From Youngiibacter fragilis 232.1 (lineage in GTDB: Bacteria > Bacillota > Clostridia > Clostridiales > Clostridiaceae), in contig NZ_AXUN02000005.1 in NCBI RefSeq assembly GCF_000495435.3, forward strand, positions 1 through 41,656: a DNA stretch of 41,656 nt, read 5' to 3'. A program made the translations under genes and the position numbers. The notes beneath the pieces were generated by a model. That model worked only from the letters and a program-made list of their open reading frames with translations. It was not told where the DNA came from and made no database searches. Each line of letters opens with the position of its first letter. The stretch's first letter is position 1. Positions 32,703 to 41,009 of the stretch are shown here, piece after piece.

Positions 32703-32942
32703 AAAAGCACCCCCTTGTATGGCTTAACATAACGTTACCACATTATACTGAGATGCCTCAAACTTTTTTTTGAACAATCGGGAAACATTGGTTTAACATT
32801 TGGGTTTGTAAGGATTTTGAATGTAATAAAACCGATTTTTAAGCATTGATGGCAGCACACCTAATAGTCCTTGGTGTTCAGATTCGGCCAGTGAAGGTAT
32901 AATGATGAGGAAGCCATGTGTCACAGAAAGGAGCTGCATAAT

Positions 32943-34226
32943 TTGGACCATATAGAAGCATTGGAATATATAAGGGAATCATTGAAGTTTGGAAGCATCC
33001 TCGGACTTGAAAGGATTGAAGGACTTCTCGAAAGGATGGACAATCCCCACAGGAAGCTTAAATATGTGCATGTTGCCGGAACAAACGGAAAGGGCTCAAC
33101 AGTAGCCTTCATAAGTTCGATCCTCATGTCAGCCGGTTACAGGGTAGGTACATACACATCACCAAGCATAGAGAGATTCAATGAGAGGATAAGGGTAAAT
33201 GGTGAGGATATCGAAAATGAAGCCCTTGCCAGGATAACATCAGATATCAGTGATCATATTGAGAGCATGGAGTCTGAAGGGCTTGAGAATCCCACTGAAT
33301 TCGAGATCACCACAGCTCTTGCCTTCCAGTATTTTGTTGATAAAGCATGCGACATGGTTGTCCTTGAGGTTGGGCTAGGGGGAAGGCTCGATTCGACGAA
33401 TGTCATAGAGTCACCAGAAGTATGCGTGATCACTACCATCGATTACGACCATATGGAAATATTGGGGAACACCCTGTCCCAGATAGCTTCTGAAAAGGCA
33501 GGGATAATAAAGCCTGGATCCGATGTAGTACTATATCCTCAGGATGAGGAGGCGGAAGAGGTAATACTCTCGAAGGCTGAAAGCCTTGGAGCAAGGGTCA
33601 GGAAGGCAGACTTTGATTTTATACATGTAATATCTTCAGATATATTCAGCCAGTCCTTTAACTACAAGGATTTATCAGGTCTTACCATAAGACTGGCAGG
33701 TTTGCACCAGACAAGGAATGCCTCAGTCGCGATTGAAGCAGCGATGCTCCTTAAGGAGAAGGGATGGGCAATAGATGAGGATGCAATAAGGAGAGGGCTT
33801 GAGTCAGCAAGATGGCCGGGAAGGTTTGAGCTCCTAAGTGAGGAGCCCATATTCATAGCTGATGGAGCCCATAATTCACAAGGCGTAAAAATCCTAAGGG
33901 AAAACCTTGAACAGCTTTTCCCGGACAGGAAGATTACCTTCATAATGGGGGTACTTGCTGACAAGGACTATTCTGAGATGATAAGTGAAATTGCACCAAT
34001 CGCCCAGAGGTTCATTACAGTGGATGTCGACAACAAGAGGGCCCTTCCGAGTGAGGAGCTTGCTGATATCATTGAGGAAATGGACATTGAGGCAATAGCC
34101 GCCCATGATGTGCATGCCGGGATAAGGCTTGCCATGCTGCTTGCAGGCAGTGACGGGATTATCTGTTCCTTCGGTTCTCTATACTATGTCGGGAAGGTCA
34201 GGGAGTATTTCAATGAGGCAACATGA
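32943..34226 (+). CDS. folC: Folylpolyglutamate synthase/dihydrofolate synthase
   Basis: A 427-residue Mur-ligase-like enzyme. The ATP P-loop GTNGKGS is at residues 46-52 in VHVAGTNGKGSTVAF, followed by TYTSPSIERFNERI and the metal/ATP region TTIDYDHMEILGNTL. It adds glutamates to folates and may also make dihydrofolate. The start is taken as TTG at 32943, eight bases after AAAGGAG at 32928-32934; an in-frame ATG at 32916 lies upstream of that site. TATAAT at 32898-32903 is a likely -10 box, with a poor -35. The small anchored protein follows at 31 bases. Confidence 0.92.
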   Translation: MDHIEALEYIRESLKFGSILGLERIEGLLERMDNPHRKLKYVHVAGTNGKGSTVAFISSILMSAGYRVGTYTSPSIERFNERIRVNGEDIENEALARITSDISDHIESMESEGLENPTEFEITTALAFQYFVDKACDMVVLEVGLGGRLDSTNVIESPEVCVITTIDYDHMEILGNTLSQIASEKAGIIKPGSDVVLYPQDEEAEEVILSKAESLGARVRKADFDFIHVISSDIFSQSFNYKDLSGLTIRLAGLHQTRNASVAIEAAMLLKEKGWAIDEDAIRRGLESARWPGRFELLSEEPIFIADGAHNSQGVKILRENLEQLFPDRKITFIMGVLADKDYSEMISEIAPIAQRFITVDVDNKRALPSEELADIIEEMDIEAIAAHDVHAGIRLAMLLAGSDGIICSFGSLYYVGKVREYFNEAT

Positions 34227-34256
34227 ACAACAGGGAAAATATGAGGAGGTTTAGGT

Positions 34257-34670
34257 ATGAGACCGCTGAAGCTCCTATTGGCTTTTATAGTCGCGTTTGC
34301 CGCTGTATCTGTTTGGATCTGGATGCCCAAGGACTTGGAGGGGAAGCTGCCTGAGAACCTGCCGAAGGAAGCGGTCATAGCTGACGGGATTGTCGTGGAA
34401 AGCAAGGAAGCCCTGTTCGATAACGGGAAGGGCTATGTGATAGTGGTTAGGAGCAGCATGGGATTTGACGAGACTATAAAGGCTATCGAGGATGAGTTTG
34501 AATCAAAGGGAATGGAATTTGAGAAGAACGGACCATCCGGATCAGAGGAAAGGTTCGCTTCTTTTGATGCAAAAATAGGAGACAGGCATGAAGCCATCGA
34601 GGTCATAGGAAATTCAAGTGGGGTCATTGTAAACCATGCGGTACATATGCTCGAATGGTTCATGAAATAG
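34257..34670 (+). CDS. Small N-terminally anchored protein of unknown function
   Basis: A 137-residue protein I do not recognise. It has an N-terminal hydrophobic segment (LLLAFIVAFAAVSVWIW) after a short positive start, which suggests a signal anchor or signal peptide. The remainder is a small, acidic alpha/beta-looking domain with no cysteines or obvious catalytic motif. GAGGAGG lies before the ATG. It closely follows folC and ends in a strong terminator, so cotranscription with folC is likely. Extracytoplasmic location is inferred. Confidence 0.7.
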   Translation: MRPLKLLLAFIVAFAAVSVWIWMPKDLEGKLPENLPKEAVIADGIVVESKEALFDNGKGYVIVVRSSMGFDETIKAIEDEFESKGMEFEKNGPSGSEERFASFDAKIGDRHEAIEVIGNSSGVIVNHAVHMLEWFMK

Positions 34671-34711
34671 GAGAAGTCGAAGCGGTCCTTTAGGGTTGCT
34701 TCGACTTCTCC
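34670..34711. terminator. Bidirectional terminator between convergent genes
   Basis: GGAGAAGTCGAAGC (34670-34683) and GCTTCGACTTCTCC (34698-34711) form a perfect 14-bp stem followed by TTTTC. The left arm begins at the stop codon of the anchored protein; the right arm lies inside the last codons of the convergent regulator. Confidence 0.85.
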
Positions 34712-35379
34712 TTTTCAATCCTTGAAAGATATCGGTACATGCTGGCATCGGACATGGACAGCCTTTTGGCGACCTTGCCTACAGCACCTTTTACCATGAA
34801 CGCACCCTTCTCTTCAAGACGTTTTACTATGTCCATTTTTTCCGTTTGATTCAGACGGTCTGATGGGACATGGTTTTTCCCTGAAAAATATTCATTGATC
34901 AGAAGTTCGGTAAGGTCCTCAATGTCTTCGTAGAAGGATTCCGGTTCCATATTCCTTGAGTCCTTAACCATATCTGCTTCCTGTGAGGCCGCTGATTCAT
35001 GAGGTATACCAACAAGTGAAAAGAGCATCCTGCTTATCTCAAAGTAGCTGGAATCATCAATGTTGATGCATAGCATTCCAAGAAGCTTTCCACTTTCCTT
35101 TATAAAGTAGGTGGAGGACCTTAACTGCTTCTTCTCTTTGGTACAGCCAACATAGTCAGTAATGAAGTCATTATCCTTCCAAGTCCCCTCGTTGATGAAT
35201 TTGACAGCGAGGTTTGTGAGGGGGGAACCTTCCTTCCTGCCGCTGATATGCCCGTTTGCTATTGCTGTTATGCAGTTCCTGCCGGCTCTTACATCCTGCA
35301 GGGCTACTTCACAATTCTTGGGAAGGACCTTTCCGAGAAATTCAACAAGGTTCCTGTACTCGTTCATAATGTCAGCCAT
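34690..35379 (-). CDS. YheO-like PAS/HTH transcriptional regulator
   Basis: A 229-residue regulator with the YheO-like PAS domain at about residues 1-115 (EVALQDVRAGRNCITAIANGHISGRKEGSPLT is typical) and a C-terminal DNA-binding helix-turn-helix ending GKVAKRLSMSDASMYRYLSRIEK. Relatives such as DauR regulate D-amino acid or enamine-related catabolism, and the family often neighbours ridA, as here. It is divergent from ridA. GAGGTG precedes the ATG. A candidate promoter is TTGAGC/TATCCT with a 17-bp spacer at 35407-35435 on the minus strand. The 3' end overlaps the terminator stem. Confidence 0.85.
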   Translation of the reverse strand: MADIMNEYRNLVEFLGKVLPKNCEVALQDVRAGRNCITAIANGHISGRKEGSPLTNLAVKFINEGTWKDNDFITDYVGCTKEKKQLRSSTYFIKESGKLLGMLCINIDDSSYFEISRMLFSLVGIPHESAASQEADMVKDSRNMEPESFYEDIEDLTELLINEYFSGKNHVPSDRLNQTEKMDIVKRLEEKGAFMVKGAVGKVAKRLSMSDASMYRYLSRIEKEKSKQP

Positions 35380-35484
35380 TTTCTCACCTCTGTTCCTTAT
35401 GACTCAAGGATACCATGGTCTCGGAGCCAGCTCAATAAAACACGAGGAAAAATGAGAATAAATTTTTAAAGTGATAAAAAATTA

Positions 35485-35514
35485 TTGACTTGAGGGTTAA
35501 TAAGAAACTACAAT
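35485..35514 (+). promoter_or_regulatory. ridA promoter
   Basis: TTGACT (35485-35490), an 18-bp spacer and TACAAT (35509-35514) predict a start near 35521. The leader has CGAAA/TTTCG half-sites that could bind the divergent regulator, but this is weak. Confidence 0.55.
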
Positions 35515-35591
35515 GTAGGCATAAACGAAAATAAAGTTTCGATGGGATTTCGAAAGAGATTCTGGAAATAAGATAATTTGGGAGGAAAGAA

Positions 35592-35975
35592 ATGAAAAAG
35601 CAAGTAAGCACAACAAAAGCTCCTGCAGCTATCGGACCATACTCACAGGGAGTTGTCTCAACTGAGACAAAGACCGTGTATGTATCAGGACAGCTTCCGA
35701 TCGACCCTGCAACAGGAACAATGCCGGAAGATGTCGCTGCACAGACAAGGCAGTCTCTCCTTAATCTCAAGGCTATACTTGAGGAGGCAGGATCATCAAT
35801 GGAGAATGTCCTGAAGACAAACGTCTACCTTAAGGACATGAATGAATTTGCGAAGATGAATGCAGTATATGCTGAATTCTTCACAGAGCCATTCCCTGCA
35901 AGGGCTGCAGTAGAGGTGGCAAGGCTTCCTAAGGATGCTCTTGTTGAGATCGAGGCTGTCGCCATAACAAAATAA
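35592..35975 (+). CDS. ridA: RidA-family enamine/imine deaminase
   Basis: A 127-residue Rid protein. APAAIGPYSQGVV at the start and the C-terminal FPARAAVEVARLPKDALVEIEAVA are hallmark segments; Arg104 corresponds to the catalytic arginine that contacts the carboxylate of the substrate. RidA trimers hydrolyse reactive 2-aminoacrylate and related enamines released by PLP enzymes, protecting other PLP enzymes. GGGAGG precedes the ATG. The divergent YheO-like regulator is its probable controller. Length and motifs are canonical. Confidence 0.95.
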   Translation: MKKQVSTTKAPAAIGPYSQGVVSTETKTVYVSGQLPIDPATGTMPEDVAAQTRQSLLNLKAILEEAGSSMENVLKTNVYLKDMNEFAKMNAVYAEFFTEPFPARAAVEVARLPKDALVEIEAVAITK

Positions 35976-36067
35976 GTTCAATCTGAAGAAAATGCTGATA
36001 TGGATATCAGCTGGATGAAATTACGACAAAAATAAAGGGATAGCCTTAAAACAGATGCTTCAGGCCT

Positions 36068-36092
36068 TACGCAGCAGGGCTACAGCTGCGTA
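36068..36092 (+). other. Leader hairpin before the peroxiredoxin-like gene
   Basis: TACGCAGC (36068-36075) and GCTGCGTA (36085-36092) form a perfect 8-bp stem with a nine-base loop, 40 bases before the start codon. It has no T tail; the role is unknown. Confidence 0.45.
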
Positions 36093-36132
36093 TAAGCGGA
36101 TGCGAGAGGTAATACCGGTAACAGGGGGATTT

Positions 36133-36666
36133 ATGAAACTTTCAGTTGGTAATACAATGCCTGATTTTGCAGTCAGCATGATCTGCAAGGGCGATATAAG
36201 CATGAAAGAGCTAGTCGGAGGAACCCCGACTGCGGTATATTTTCTGAGATATGCTGGCTGTACGCTATGTCAGCTGGATATGATCACAATACATGAGGAG
36301 TACTCGAAACTTCTAGAAGCCGGAGCAAAGGCTCTGGTGGTGATCCAGTCACCTGCGGAGAAGCTTAAGGATGCGGACTTTGCCTATGACATAATCTGCG
36401 ACCCATCAATGGCTCTTTACAAGGAGCTTGAGATAGCAGCCGCTCCATCTGTCGAGGTCCTGATTGGTGGCAGTACGATGGAGAAGATCGAGAGATCCAA
36501 AGCCAGGGGATTTGTACATGGGGAATACGAAGGTGAGGAGCTTCAGCTTCCTGCAGTATTCATAGTGGACAAGGACCTGAAGGTCATCTACTCAAGGTAT
36601 GCGAAGGACCTCAGTGATATTCCGGATATGGATGAAGTCTGTAATGTGATAAGGCAAAATGCCTGA
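36133..36666 (+). CDS. Peroxiredoxin-like (AhpC/TSA-type) redox protein
   Basis: A 177-residue thioredoxin-fold protein. It opens VGNTMPDFAV, and the active site is YAGCTLCQLDM with Cys43 and Cys46, a CxxC instead of the single peroxidatic PxxxTxxC of classical peroxiredoxins. That pattern occurs in peroxiredoxin-like family 2 proteins, so peroxide reduction or thiol-disulfide exchange are both possible. The ATG at 36133 is four bases from AGGGGG; an in-frame ATG at 36055 is upstream of a hairpin and unlikely. It is followed by its own terminator. Confidence 0.8.
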   Translation: MKLSVGNTMPDFAVSMICKGDISMKELVGGTPTAVYFLRYAGCTLCQLDMITIHEEYSKLLEAGAKALVVIQSPAEKLKDADFAYDIICDPSMALYKELEIAAAPSVEVLIGGSTMEKIERSKARGFVHGEYEGEELQLPAVFIVDKDLKVIYSRYAKDLSDIPDMDEVCNVIRQNA

Positions 36667-36681
36667 CCCATGAACAGGGAT

Positions 36682-36712
36682 TTCCCTGCAGCTCAAAACT
36701 GCAGGGAATTTT
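36682..36712 (+). terminator. Terminator of the peroxiredoxin-like gene
   Basis: TTCCCTGCAG and CTGCAGGGAA pair perfectly over 10 bp around CTCAAAA, followed by TTTT. Confidence 0.88.
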
Positions 36713-36866
36713 CATATTCTGCAAAATTGTAATGAATGATTATTTCATGATGATGTGGAAATTTCTTCAAATAATTGCTAATGTAGTATTGTAGAGCTTT
36801 AATAATCAAGGTCAAGGATTATTTACGTAAAAGTAAAAAAATTCTGGCATAAGTAATGATGTTAAG

Positions 36867-36894
36867 TTGCTTTATTATTAAAGTGTGTTATAAT
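36867..36894 (+). promoter_or_regulatory. marR-type gene promoter
   Basis: TTGCTT (36867-36872), a 16-bp spacer and TATAAT (36889-36894) lie just before the ribosome binding site. An inverted repeat AATAATC (36801-36807) / GATTATT (36817-36823) lies about 45 bases upstream. Confidence 0.6.
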
Positions 36895-36918
36895 CGGTAT
36901 ACTAAAGGAGCGATTGTT

Positions 36919-37476
36919 GTGAAGAATGATGATATTTTCAAGGAAATACTTACACTGGATGTGAAGAAGACTGGCGGTAATGAAGCCAAGATAGTGGAGC
37001 TTTACGACAAGTTCCACGAGCATTCCAACATCCTGTATGATTTTGTGCTGATATTCAGTGACTTTATGAGCAAAAAGAAGGATTACGGGACTGGCGATGA
37101 CATGTCCATGAATGAAGCGCATGTGCTTGCTGATATCGTCGACAATCCCGGAATCACAGTGACTGAGCTTGCAAAGCTCTGGTCAAAGACTACAAGTGCG
37201 CTTTCCCAGACAGTGAGGAAGCTTATCAACAGGGATATGATCTACGGGGTGAATTCCAAGGAGGATGCCAAGGTATTCATGCTTTATCCTACCCAGAAGG
37301 CTTTTGAATTCAACATAGCCCACAAGGAGTATGATGTCATTGACACTATAAAGACCGACAAGAGGCTGATGAGAAAATTCAATCCTGATGAGCTTGCGAT
37401 ATTCTTCAACGTGATGAAGGAATATTCGAACATACTCCACAGCGTGAAGGCAAAAGAGACTCATAGCAAGGAATAG
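36919..37476 (+). CDS. MarR-family transcriptional regulator
   Basis: A 185-residue winged-helix regulator. The recognition segment is ITVTELAKLWSKTTSALSQTVRKLINRDMIYGVNSKEDAKVFMLYPT, with helix-turn-helix and wing as in MarR, flanked by long dimerisation helices. The start is taken as GTG at 36919, eight bases after AAAGGAG at 36904-36910; an in-frame ATG at 36856 precedes the promoter. It lies upstream of the DUF401 transporter gene in the same direction but is separated by a strong terminator. It may regulate that gene or oxidative-stress genes nearby; no cysteine is present to suggest thiol sensing outside the body of the protein. Confidence 0.85.
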   Translation: MKNDDIFKEILTLDVKKTGGNEAKIVELYDKFHEHSNILYDFVLIFSDFMSKKKDYGTGDDMSMNEAHVLADIVDNPGITVTELAKLWSKTTSALSQTVRKLINRDMIYGVNSKEDAKVFMLYPTQKAFEFNIAHKEYDVIDTIKTDKRLMRKFNPDELAIFFNVMKEYSNILHSVKAKETHSKE

Positions 37477-37520
37477 CTGCGCTGTCCAAAGTCGATAAAA
37501 CAGTACATGGTAAAGCTTCA

Positions 37521-37561
37521 CCCGCCATCTGCACAGAGTCGTGTGCAGATGGCGGGCGTTT
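37521..37561 (+). terminator. Terminator of the marR-type gene
   Basis: A perfect 15-bp stem, CCCGCCATCTGCACA (37521-37535) with TGTGCAGATGGCGGG (37542-37556), is followed by CGTTTTGC. It is one of the strongest stems in the window. Confidence 0.85.
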
Positions 37562-37619
37562 TGCAACCAGAATTATCATGATTTAAGACAAGGACCTGAA
37601 ATGAAAGGATTGTTGCCAT

Positions 37620-38825
37620 ATGGATATCTTAAAGCTCGTGTTAACCTTTGCCTGCATCGTCGTCATTATGCGGTTTGGAAAGCCGCTGTATGTCTCCATT
37701 GTCGGAGGTATGATTGCTGTAATACTCCTGTACCTCATCAATCCGTTCACTTCAGTCCAGATGATCGTGAAGGGGGCGATAAGCACACCCACCATCAATA
37801 TGGTGCTCGCGTTCTACTCAATAACATTCCTCCAAAGGATGATGGAGAAGAGAGGACATCTCTTGCTAGCAGAGAGGTCGCTTAGCAATCTCTTCAACAG
37901 CAGGAGGGTCAATGCGATGGTCGCCCCTTTCGTCATCGGCCTTCTGCCATCAGCCGGAGCAGTGCTCATAGCATCACCGATCGTGGACAATGCCGGTGGC
38001 GAGAGCCTTACAAGGGAGGAGAAGACCTTTGTGACGAGTTACTTCAGGCATATTTCAGAATCATTCCTTCCAACCTATTCATCGATAATTCTTGCCCTTA
38101 ACCTTTCAGGAGTAGACATGACTGCATTCGTAATTGCCATGCTTCCGATGGTTGCTGCACTCTTCACGCTTGGTTACTTCAGATATGTAAGGAAGATTCC
38201 GAAGGGAACTGGAGTTGATAAGGGAAGTGACAAATCATCTGATGTCAGGAACCTCATGATAAGCCTCTGGCCGATAGTTCTAACGATTGCCATCATCCTC
38301 ATATTCAAGCCTGCTGTGCACCTTGCCGTAATTCCTGTCATCATACTTTCTGTAGTCATAAACAGGTTCACGTGGAGTGAAATCAGACCGATGTTCATTT
38401 CTGCCATTGAGAGGAAGCTCATATTCACTACCATACTCATAATGAGCTTCAAGGAGCTCATAACCTATACCGGTGTGATTGAGCGCCTTCCAGGTTATTT
38501 CAACAGCTTCCCGATACCTTCACCTGTAATATTCGCGCTGATATTCTTCTTTGGTACGCTGGTTGCCGGTTCTCAGGCCATAATAGCACTGACCATGCCT
38601 CTGGCATTCGCCTCTGTAGCAGGTGGTGGAGTTGCCCTCATGGTCCTTCTCATGTGCATGACTTACATCGCAATGCAGGTATCCCCGACCCATATATGCC
38701 TTGCCATAGTAACCGAGGATTTCGGGACTTCGTTCATTGCTCTGGTCAGGCACACTATGCCGATCCTCATATCGTTCGCTGTCATAAGCTCACTCTACAG
38801 CTACGGGCTGTTCCTTTTCCAGTAG
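37620..38825 (+). CDS. DUF401-family membrane transport protein
   Basis: A 401-residue polytopic protein with about ten spans, similar to DUF401 (PF04165) proteins. Segments such as PFVIGLLPSAGAVLIASPIVDNAG and FFFGTLVAGSQAIIALTMPLAF resemble the hairpin-type substrate regions of ion-transporter-superfamily carriers. The substrate is not known. The start codon has only a weak ribosome binding site, AAAGGA about 11 bases away. The next gene, a G3E GTPase, begins 17 bases after its stop, so the two are probably cotranscribed; such an association is worth following because G3E GTPases often handle metals. Confidence 0.7.
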   Translation: MDILKLVLTFACIVVIMRFGKPLYVSIVGGMIAVILLYLINPFTSVQMIVKGAISTPTINMVLAFYSITFLQRMMEKRGHLLLAERSLSNLFNSRRVNAMVAPFVIGLLPSAGAVLIASPIVDNAGGESLTREEKTFVTSYFRHISESFLPTYSSIILALNLSGVDMTAFVIAMLPMVAALFTLGYFRYVRKIPKGTGVDKGSDKSSDVRNLMISLWPIVLTIAIILIFKPAVHLAVIPVIILSVVINRFTWSEIRPMFISAIERKLIFTTILIMSFKELITYTGVIERLPGYFNSFPIPSPVIFALIFFFGTLVAGSQAIIALTMPLAFASVAGGGVALMVLLMCMTYIAMQVSPTHICLAIVTEDFGTSFIALVRHTMPILISFAVISSLYSYGLFLFQ

Positions 38826-38842
38826 CGGCGGACTGGAGTATC

Positions 38843-39601
38843 ATGGGAGCAGTAGTACATGTGGTATCCGGATTTCTCGGATCAGGTAAGACCACGCTAA
38901 TAAGGCATCTTATGGAAGGACCTTTTAAGGATAAAAGCATTGCGATCATAGAGAATGAGTTCGGTGAGATTGGCATTGACGGAGAGATACTTAAGCGGAG
39001 CGGAACCAGGGTCAGGGAAATAAGCTCTGGCTGTATCTGCTGCTCGCTGTCAGGAGACTTCAGGATTGCATTAAGGGAGATAGCTGACCAGTATTCACCT
39101 GAGGTCATAATAATTGAGCCATCAGGGGTCGCCAGGGCTTCTGATATAGTGGACGTATGCAAAACATCAGGGTCAGGGATAATACCCGGCAGTGTAATAA
39201 CCGTAATAGATACCAGGAAGTATTTCAGCCAGCTTAGAAACTTCAGAGGATTCTACAGAGACCAGATAGCAAGTGCGGGCACGGTACTTCTTACAAGGAC
39301 AGGTGAAGCTGGTGAAGTCAGGACCCGATTGGTTGAGGTTGACATATCATCAATAACTCCAGGTGCTGATATCATCTCCGATTTGGAAGATAATCTTTTG
39401 ATGAAGGCACTTGATGGTGAAATCGTAAGAGTGAAAGGCATCTTACTGGAGAAGGACTGCAATTCCCTTAAGGTTGACTGCATTGAAGATGAAAACATGG
39501 TTGAGATGATTGATTCAGCTGATACTGGCGAGATATGCTTTATCGGGAAATATCTGAAGCGGGACAATATCTTGAGATTCATGGAAGATGGGAACTCATG
39601 A
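38843..39601 (+). CDS. G3E/CobW-like GTPase, short form with CxCC motif
   Basis: A 252-residue P-loop protein of the G3E family. Walker A is GFLGSGKTT (residues 10-18), IENEFGEIGIDG follows, the metal-binding CxCC is Cys64-Ile-Cys66-Cys67, and Walker B is IIIEPSGVA. These are the features of zinc, cobalt or nickel chaperone GTPases. The C-terminal CobW_C domain is missing, since most members have 320 residues or more, and the guanine-specificity NKxD appears replaced by LTRT. The ATG at 38843 follows CTGGAG; the longer frame opens inside DUF401. It overlaps the next GTPase by four bases. Confidence 0.82.
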   Translation: MGAVVHVVSGFLGSGKTTLIRHLMEGPFKDKSIAIIENEFGEIGIDGEILKRSGTRVREISSGCICCSLSGDFRIALREIADQYSPEVIIIEPSGVARASDIVDVCKTSGSGIIPGSVITVIDTRKYFSQLRNFRGFYRDQIASAGTVLLTRTGEAGEVRTRLVEVDISSITPGADIISDLEDNLLMKALDGEIVRVKGILLEKDCNSLKVDCIEDENMVEMIDSADTGEICFIGKYLKRDNILRFMEDGNS

Positions 39602-40218
39602 GGACTCCGGTATTCGTGATGGCAGGCTTCCTGGACTCAGGAAAGACGACTCTTGCAAGGGAAGTACTGAAGAGGTCAGGAAAACCTGAGGAATGGTTGA
39701 TAATTGTCTGCGAGCACGGTGATGAGGATTACGGCAATGAGTATGAGACTGTAAGCATCGAGGCGATGGAGGACCTTGATTCCAGATTTTTTGAGCATAT
39801 TATTGAAAGATATCCGGAAAGGAAAGTTCTTCTTGAATATAACGGAACGTGGCCGCTTACAAGCCTTTACCAGATAGGGCTACCTCCTGGCATGGTGATA
39901 CAGAATGTCACTTATGTGCTTGATGGATCAACATCCGAGGCCTACATAAGGAACATGGGTCCAATGCTGCTGGAGCAGATGAACTTTGCTGACTGTTTCT
40001 CATTTACGAAAGGCTATCCCGAAGAGAAGGTCATATGGCTTCTGAAGCAGCTGAACCAGAGAGCCGCAATGGAAGATACCGATTCTGTGGAAGGTATGGG
40101 AAGGATTGCCGAAGGCTTCAGGGAATACAGGGTAAGGACTTTAAGGGATTGGATATCCATTTCAATGATCATCACTTCCATCTGCATAATGGCTTACCAC
40201 TATGTTAACAGTTTCTGA
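39598..40218 (+). CDS. Second short G3E-like GTPase with C-terminal membrane helix
   Basis: A 206-residue protein beginning MRTPVFVMAGFLDSGKTTLARE, with the same GFLxSGKTT P-loop (residues 10-18) as its neighbour. It lacks CxCC and has no clear NKxD; the corresponding region reads SFTKGYPEE. The C-terminus, SISMIITSICIMAYHYVNSF, is hydrophobic enough for a membrane anchor. ATGA overlap with the first GTPase implies coupled translation and perhaps a heterodimer. I infer a membrane-tethered partner for the soluble CxCC protein, possibly acting with the DUF401 transporter. The family call is good, the role is unknown. Confidence 0.72.
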   Translation: MRTPVFVMAGFLDSGKTTLAREVLKRSGKPEEWLIIVCEHGDEDYGNEYETVSIEAMEDLDSRFFEHIIERYPERKVLLEYNGTWPLTSLYQIGLPPGMVIQNVTYVLDGSTSEAYIRNMGPMLLEQMNFADCFSFTKGYPEEKVIWLLKQLNQRAAMEDTDSVEGMGRIAEGFREYRVRTLRDWISISMIITSICIMAYHYVNSF

Positions 40219-40226
40219 ACTCGCTA

Positions 40227-40256
40227 TACATTCCAAATCCATTGATTTAGAATGTA
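40227..40256. promoter_or_regulatory. 30-bp palindromic operator before desulfoferrodoxin
   Basis: TACATTCCAAATC (40227-40239), centre CATT and GATTTAGAATGTA (40244-40256) are 13-bp arms with one mismatch. A possible promoter, TTAACA (40205-40210) and TACATT (40227-40232), has its -10 inside the palindrome, which fits repression. It does not match the PerR consensus as I know it. Confidence 0.6.
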
Positions 40257-40263
40257 CATAGGG

Positions 40264-40280
40264 GACCTGCATGGCAGGTC
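40264..40280 (+). other. Leader hairpin before desulfoferrodoxin
   Basis: GACCTGC and GCAGGTC form a perfect 7-bp stem with the three-base loop ATG, 24 bases before the start codon. It could stabilise the 5' end of the mRNA. Confidence 0.45.
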
Positions 40281-40304
40281 AATCAAAATAAAGGGGCTGA
40301 AAAA

Positions 40305-40679
40305 ATGGCAAATGTAGTGTTTTACAGATGTGAAGTATGCGGAAACATGGTAGCTCTGATCAAGAATGGCGGAGGTACACTTGTATGCTGCGGACAGGAC
40401 ATGAAGAAGCTTGAAGCGAATTCGACTGATGCAGCTACAGAGAAGCATGTTCCGGTAGTTGTGAAGGAAGATGGCAAAATCAAGGTAACTGTAGGTTCCA
40501 CTATCCATCCAATGCTCGATGCCCACTATATCGAGTGGATCGCTCTGGATACCGGAGACAGGCTGCAGATCGCATATCTGAAGCCAGGAATGGAGCCAAA
40601 GGCTGAATTCGAAGATGCTGCTGCAGGTACTGTATATGAGTACTGTAATCTGCATGGACTCTGGAAGGCTGATATCTAA
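40305..40679 (+). CDS. dfx: Desulfoferrodoxin (two-iron superoxide reductase)
   Basis: A 124-residue class I superoxide reductase. The N-terminal desulforedoxin-type Fe(Cys)4 site is Cys9, Cys12, Cys28 and Cys29. The catalytic site is complete: Glu46 and His48 in EKHVP, His68 and His74 in HPMLDAHYIEW, and Cys114 with His117 in CNLHGLW. It reduces superoxide to peroxide without making oxygen, which is an anaerobe's defence. AAAGGGG precedes the ATG. It is transcribed alone, with a 30-bp palindrome upstream suggesting oxidative or redox control and a terminator after the stop. Confidence 0.96.
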   Translation: MANVVFYRCEVCGNMVALIKNGGGTLVCCGQDMKKLEANSTDAATEKHVPVVVKEDGKIKVTVGSTIHPMLDAHYIEWIALDTGDRLQIAYLKPGMEPKAEFEDAAAGTVYEYCNLHGLWKADI

Positions 40680-40686
40680 CATGATC

Positions 40687-40715
40687 AAGATCCTGATTAG
40701 TCAGGGTCTTTTTTT
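40687..40715 (+). terminator. Terminator of the dfx gene
   Basis: AAGATCCTGA and TCAGGGTCTT pair with one wobble around TTAG, continuing into seven T. Confidence 0.9.
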
Positions 40716-40974
40716 ATGCGTCAAATGTTGTGGTGAGATTTATATGCAATCTTATTTATCAACTGGATAATTAAGTAGATACATAAAAAATATTGTGAAG
40801 AGCATTCGCTCATTAAGATGCTGGTGCACAAGTATTTATGGAATGAAGCGGAATTGTATATGTGGAAGTTAGCCAAGTTGTATAGATTAGATTCAACTAA
40901 ACACTTAGATACTGCTAATTGTATCGCATTAACAAAATGATTAAATCGCATCGAAAAATTGTTTGGAGAAACGG

Positions 40975-41003
40975 TTGACATCAATTGTAAAGGATTGTAG
41001 AAT
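40975..41003 (+). promoter_or_regulatory. Promoter far upstream of the aminotransferase gene
   Basis: Consensus TTGACA (40975-40980), a 17-bp spacer and TAGAAT (40998-41003) predict a start near 41010, about 450 bases before the next gene. Bases 40716-40974 hold nothing else that I can recognise. Confidence 0.65.
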
Positions 41004-41009
41004 AAGTTC

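Noticed and set aside
40721-40984. An 87-codon minus-strand frame
   Set aside because: AT-rich, no good start signal, overlaps a consensus plus-strand promoter, and shows no recognisable domain.
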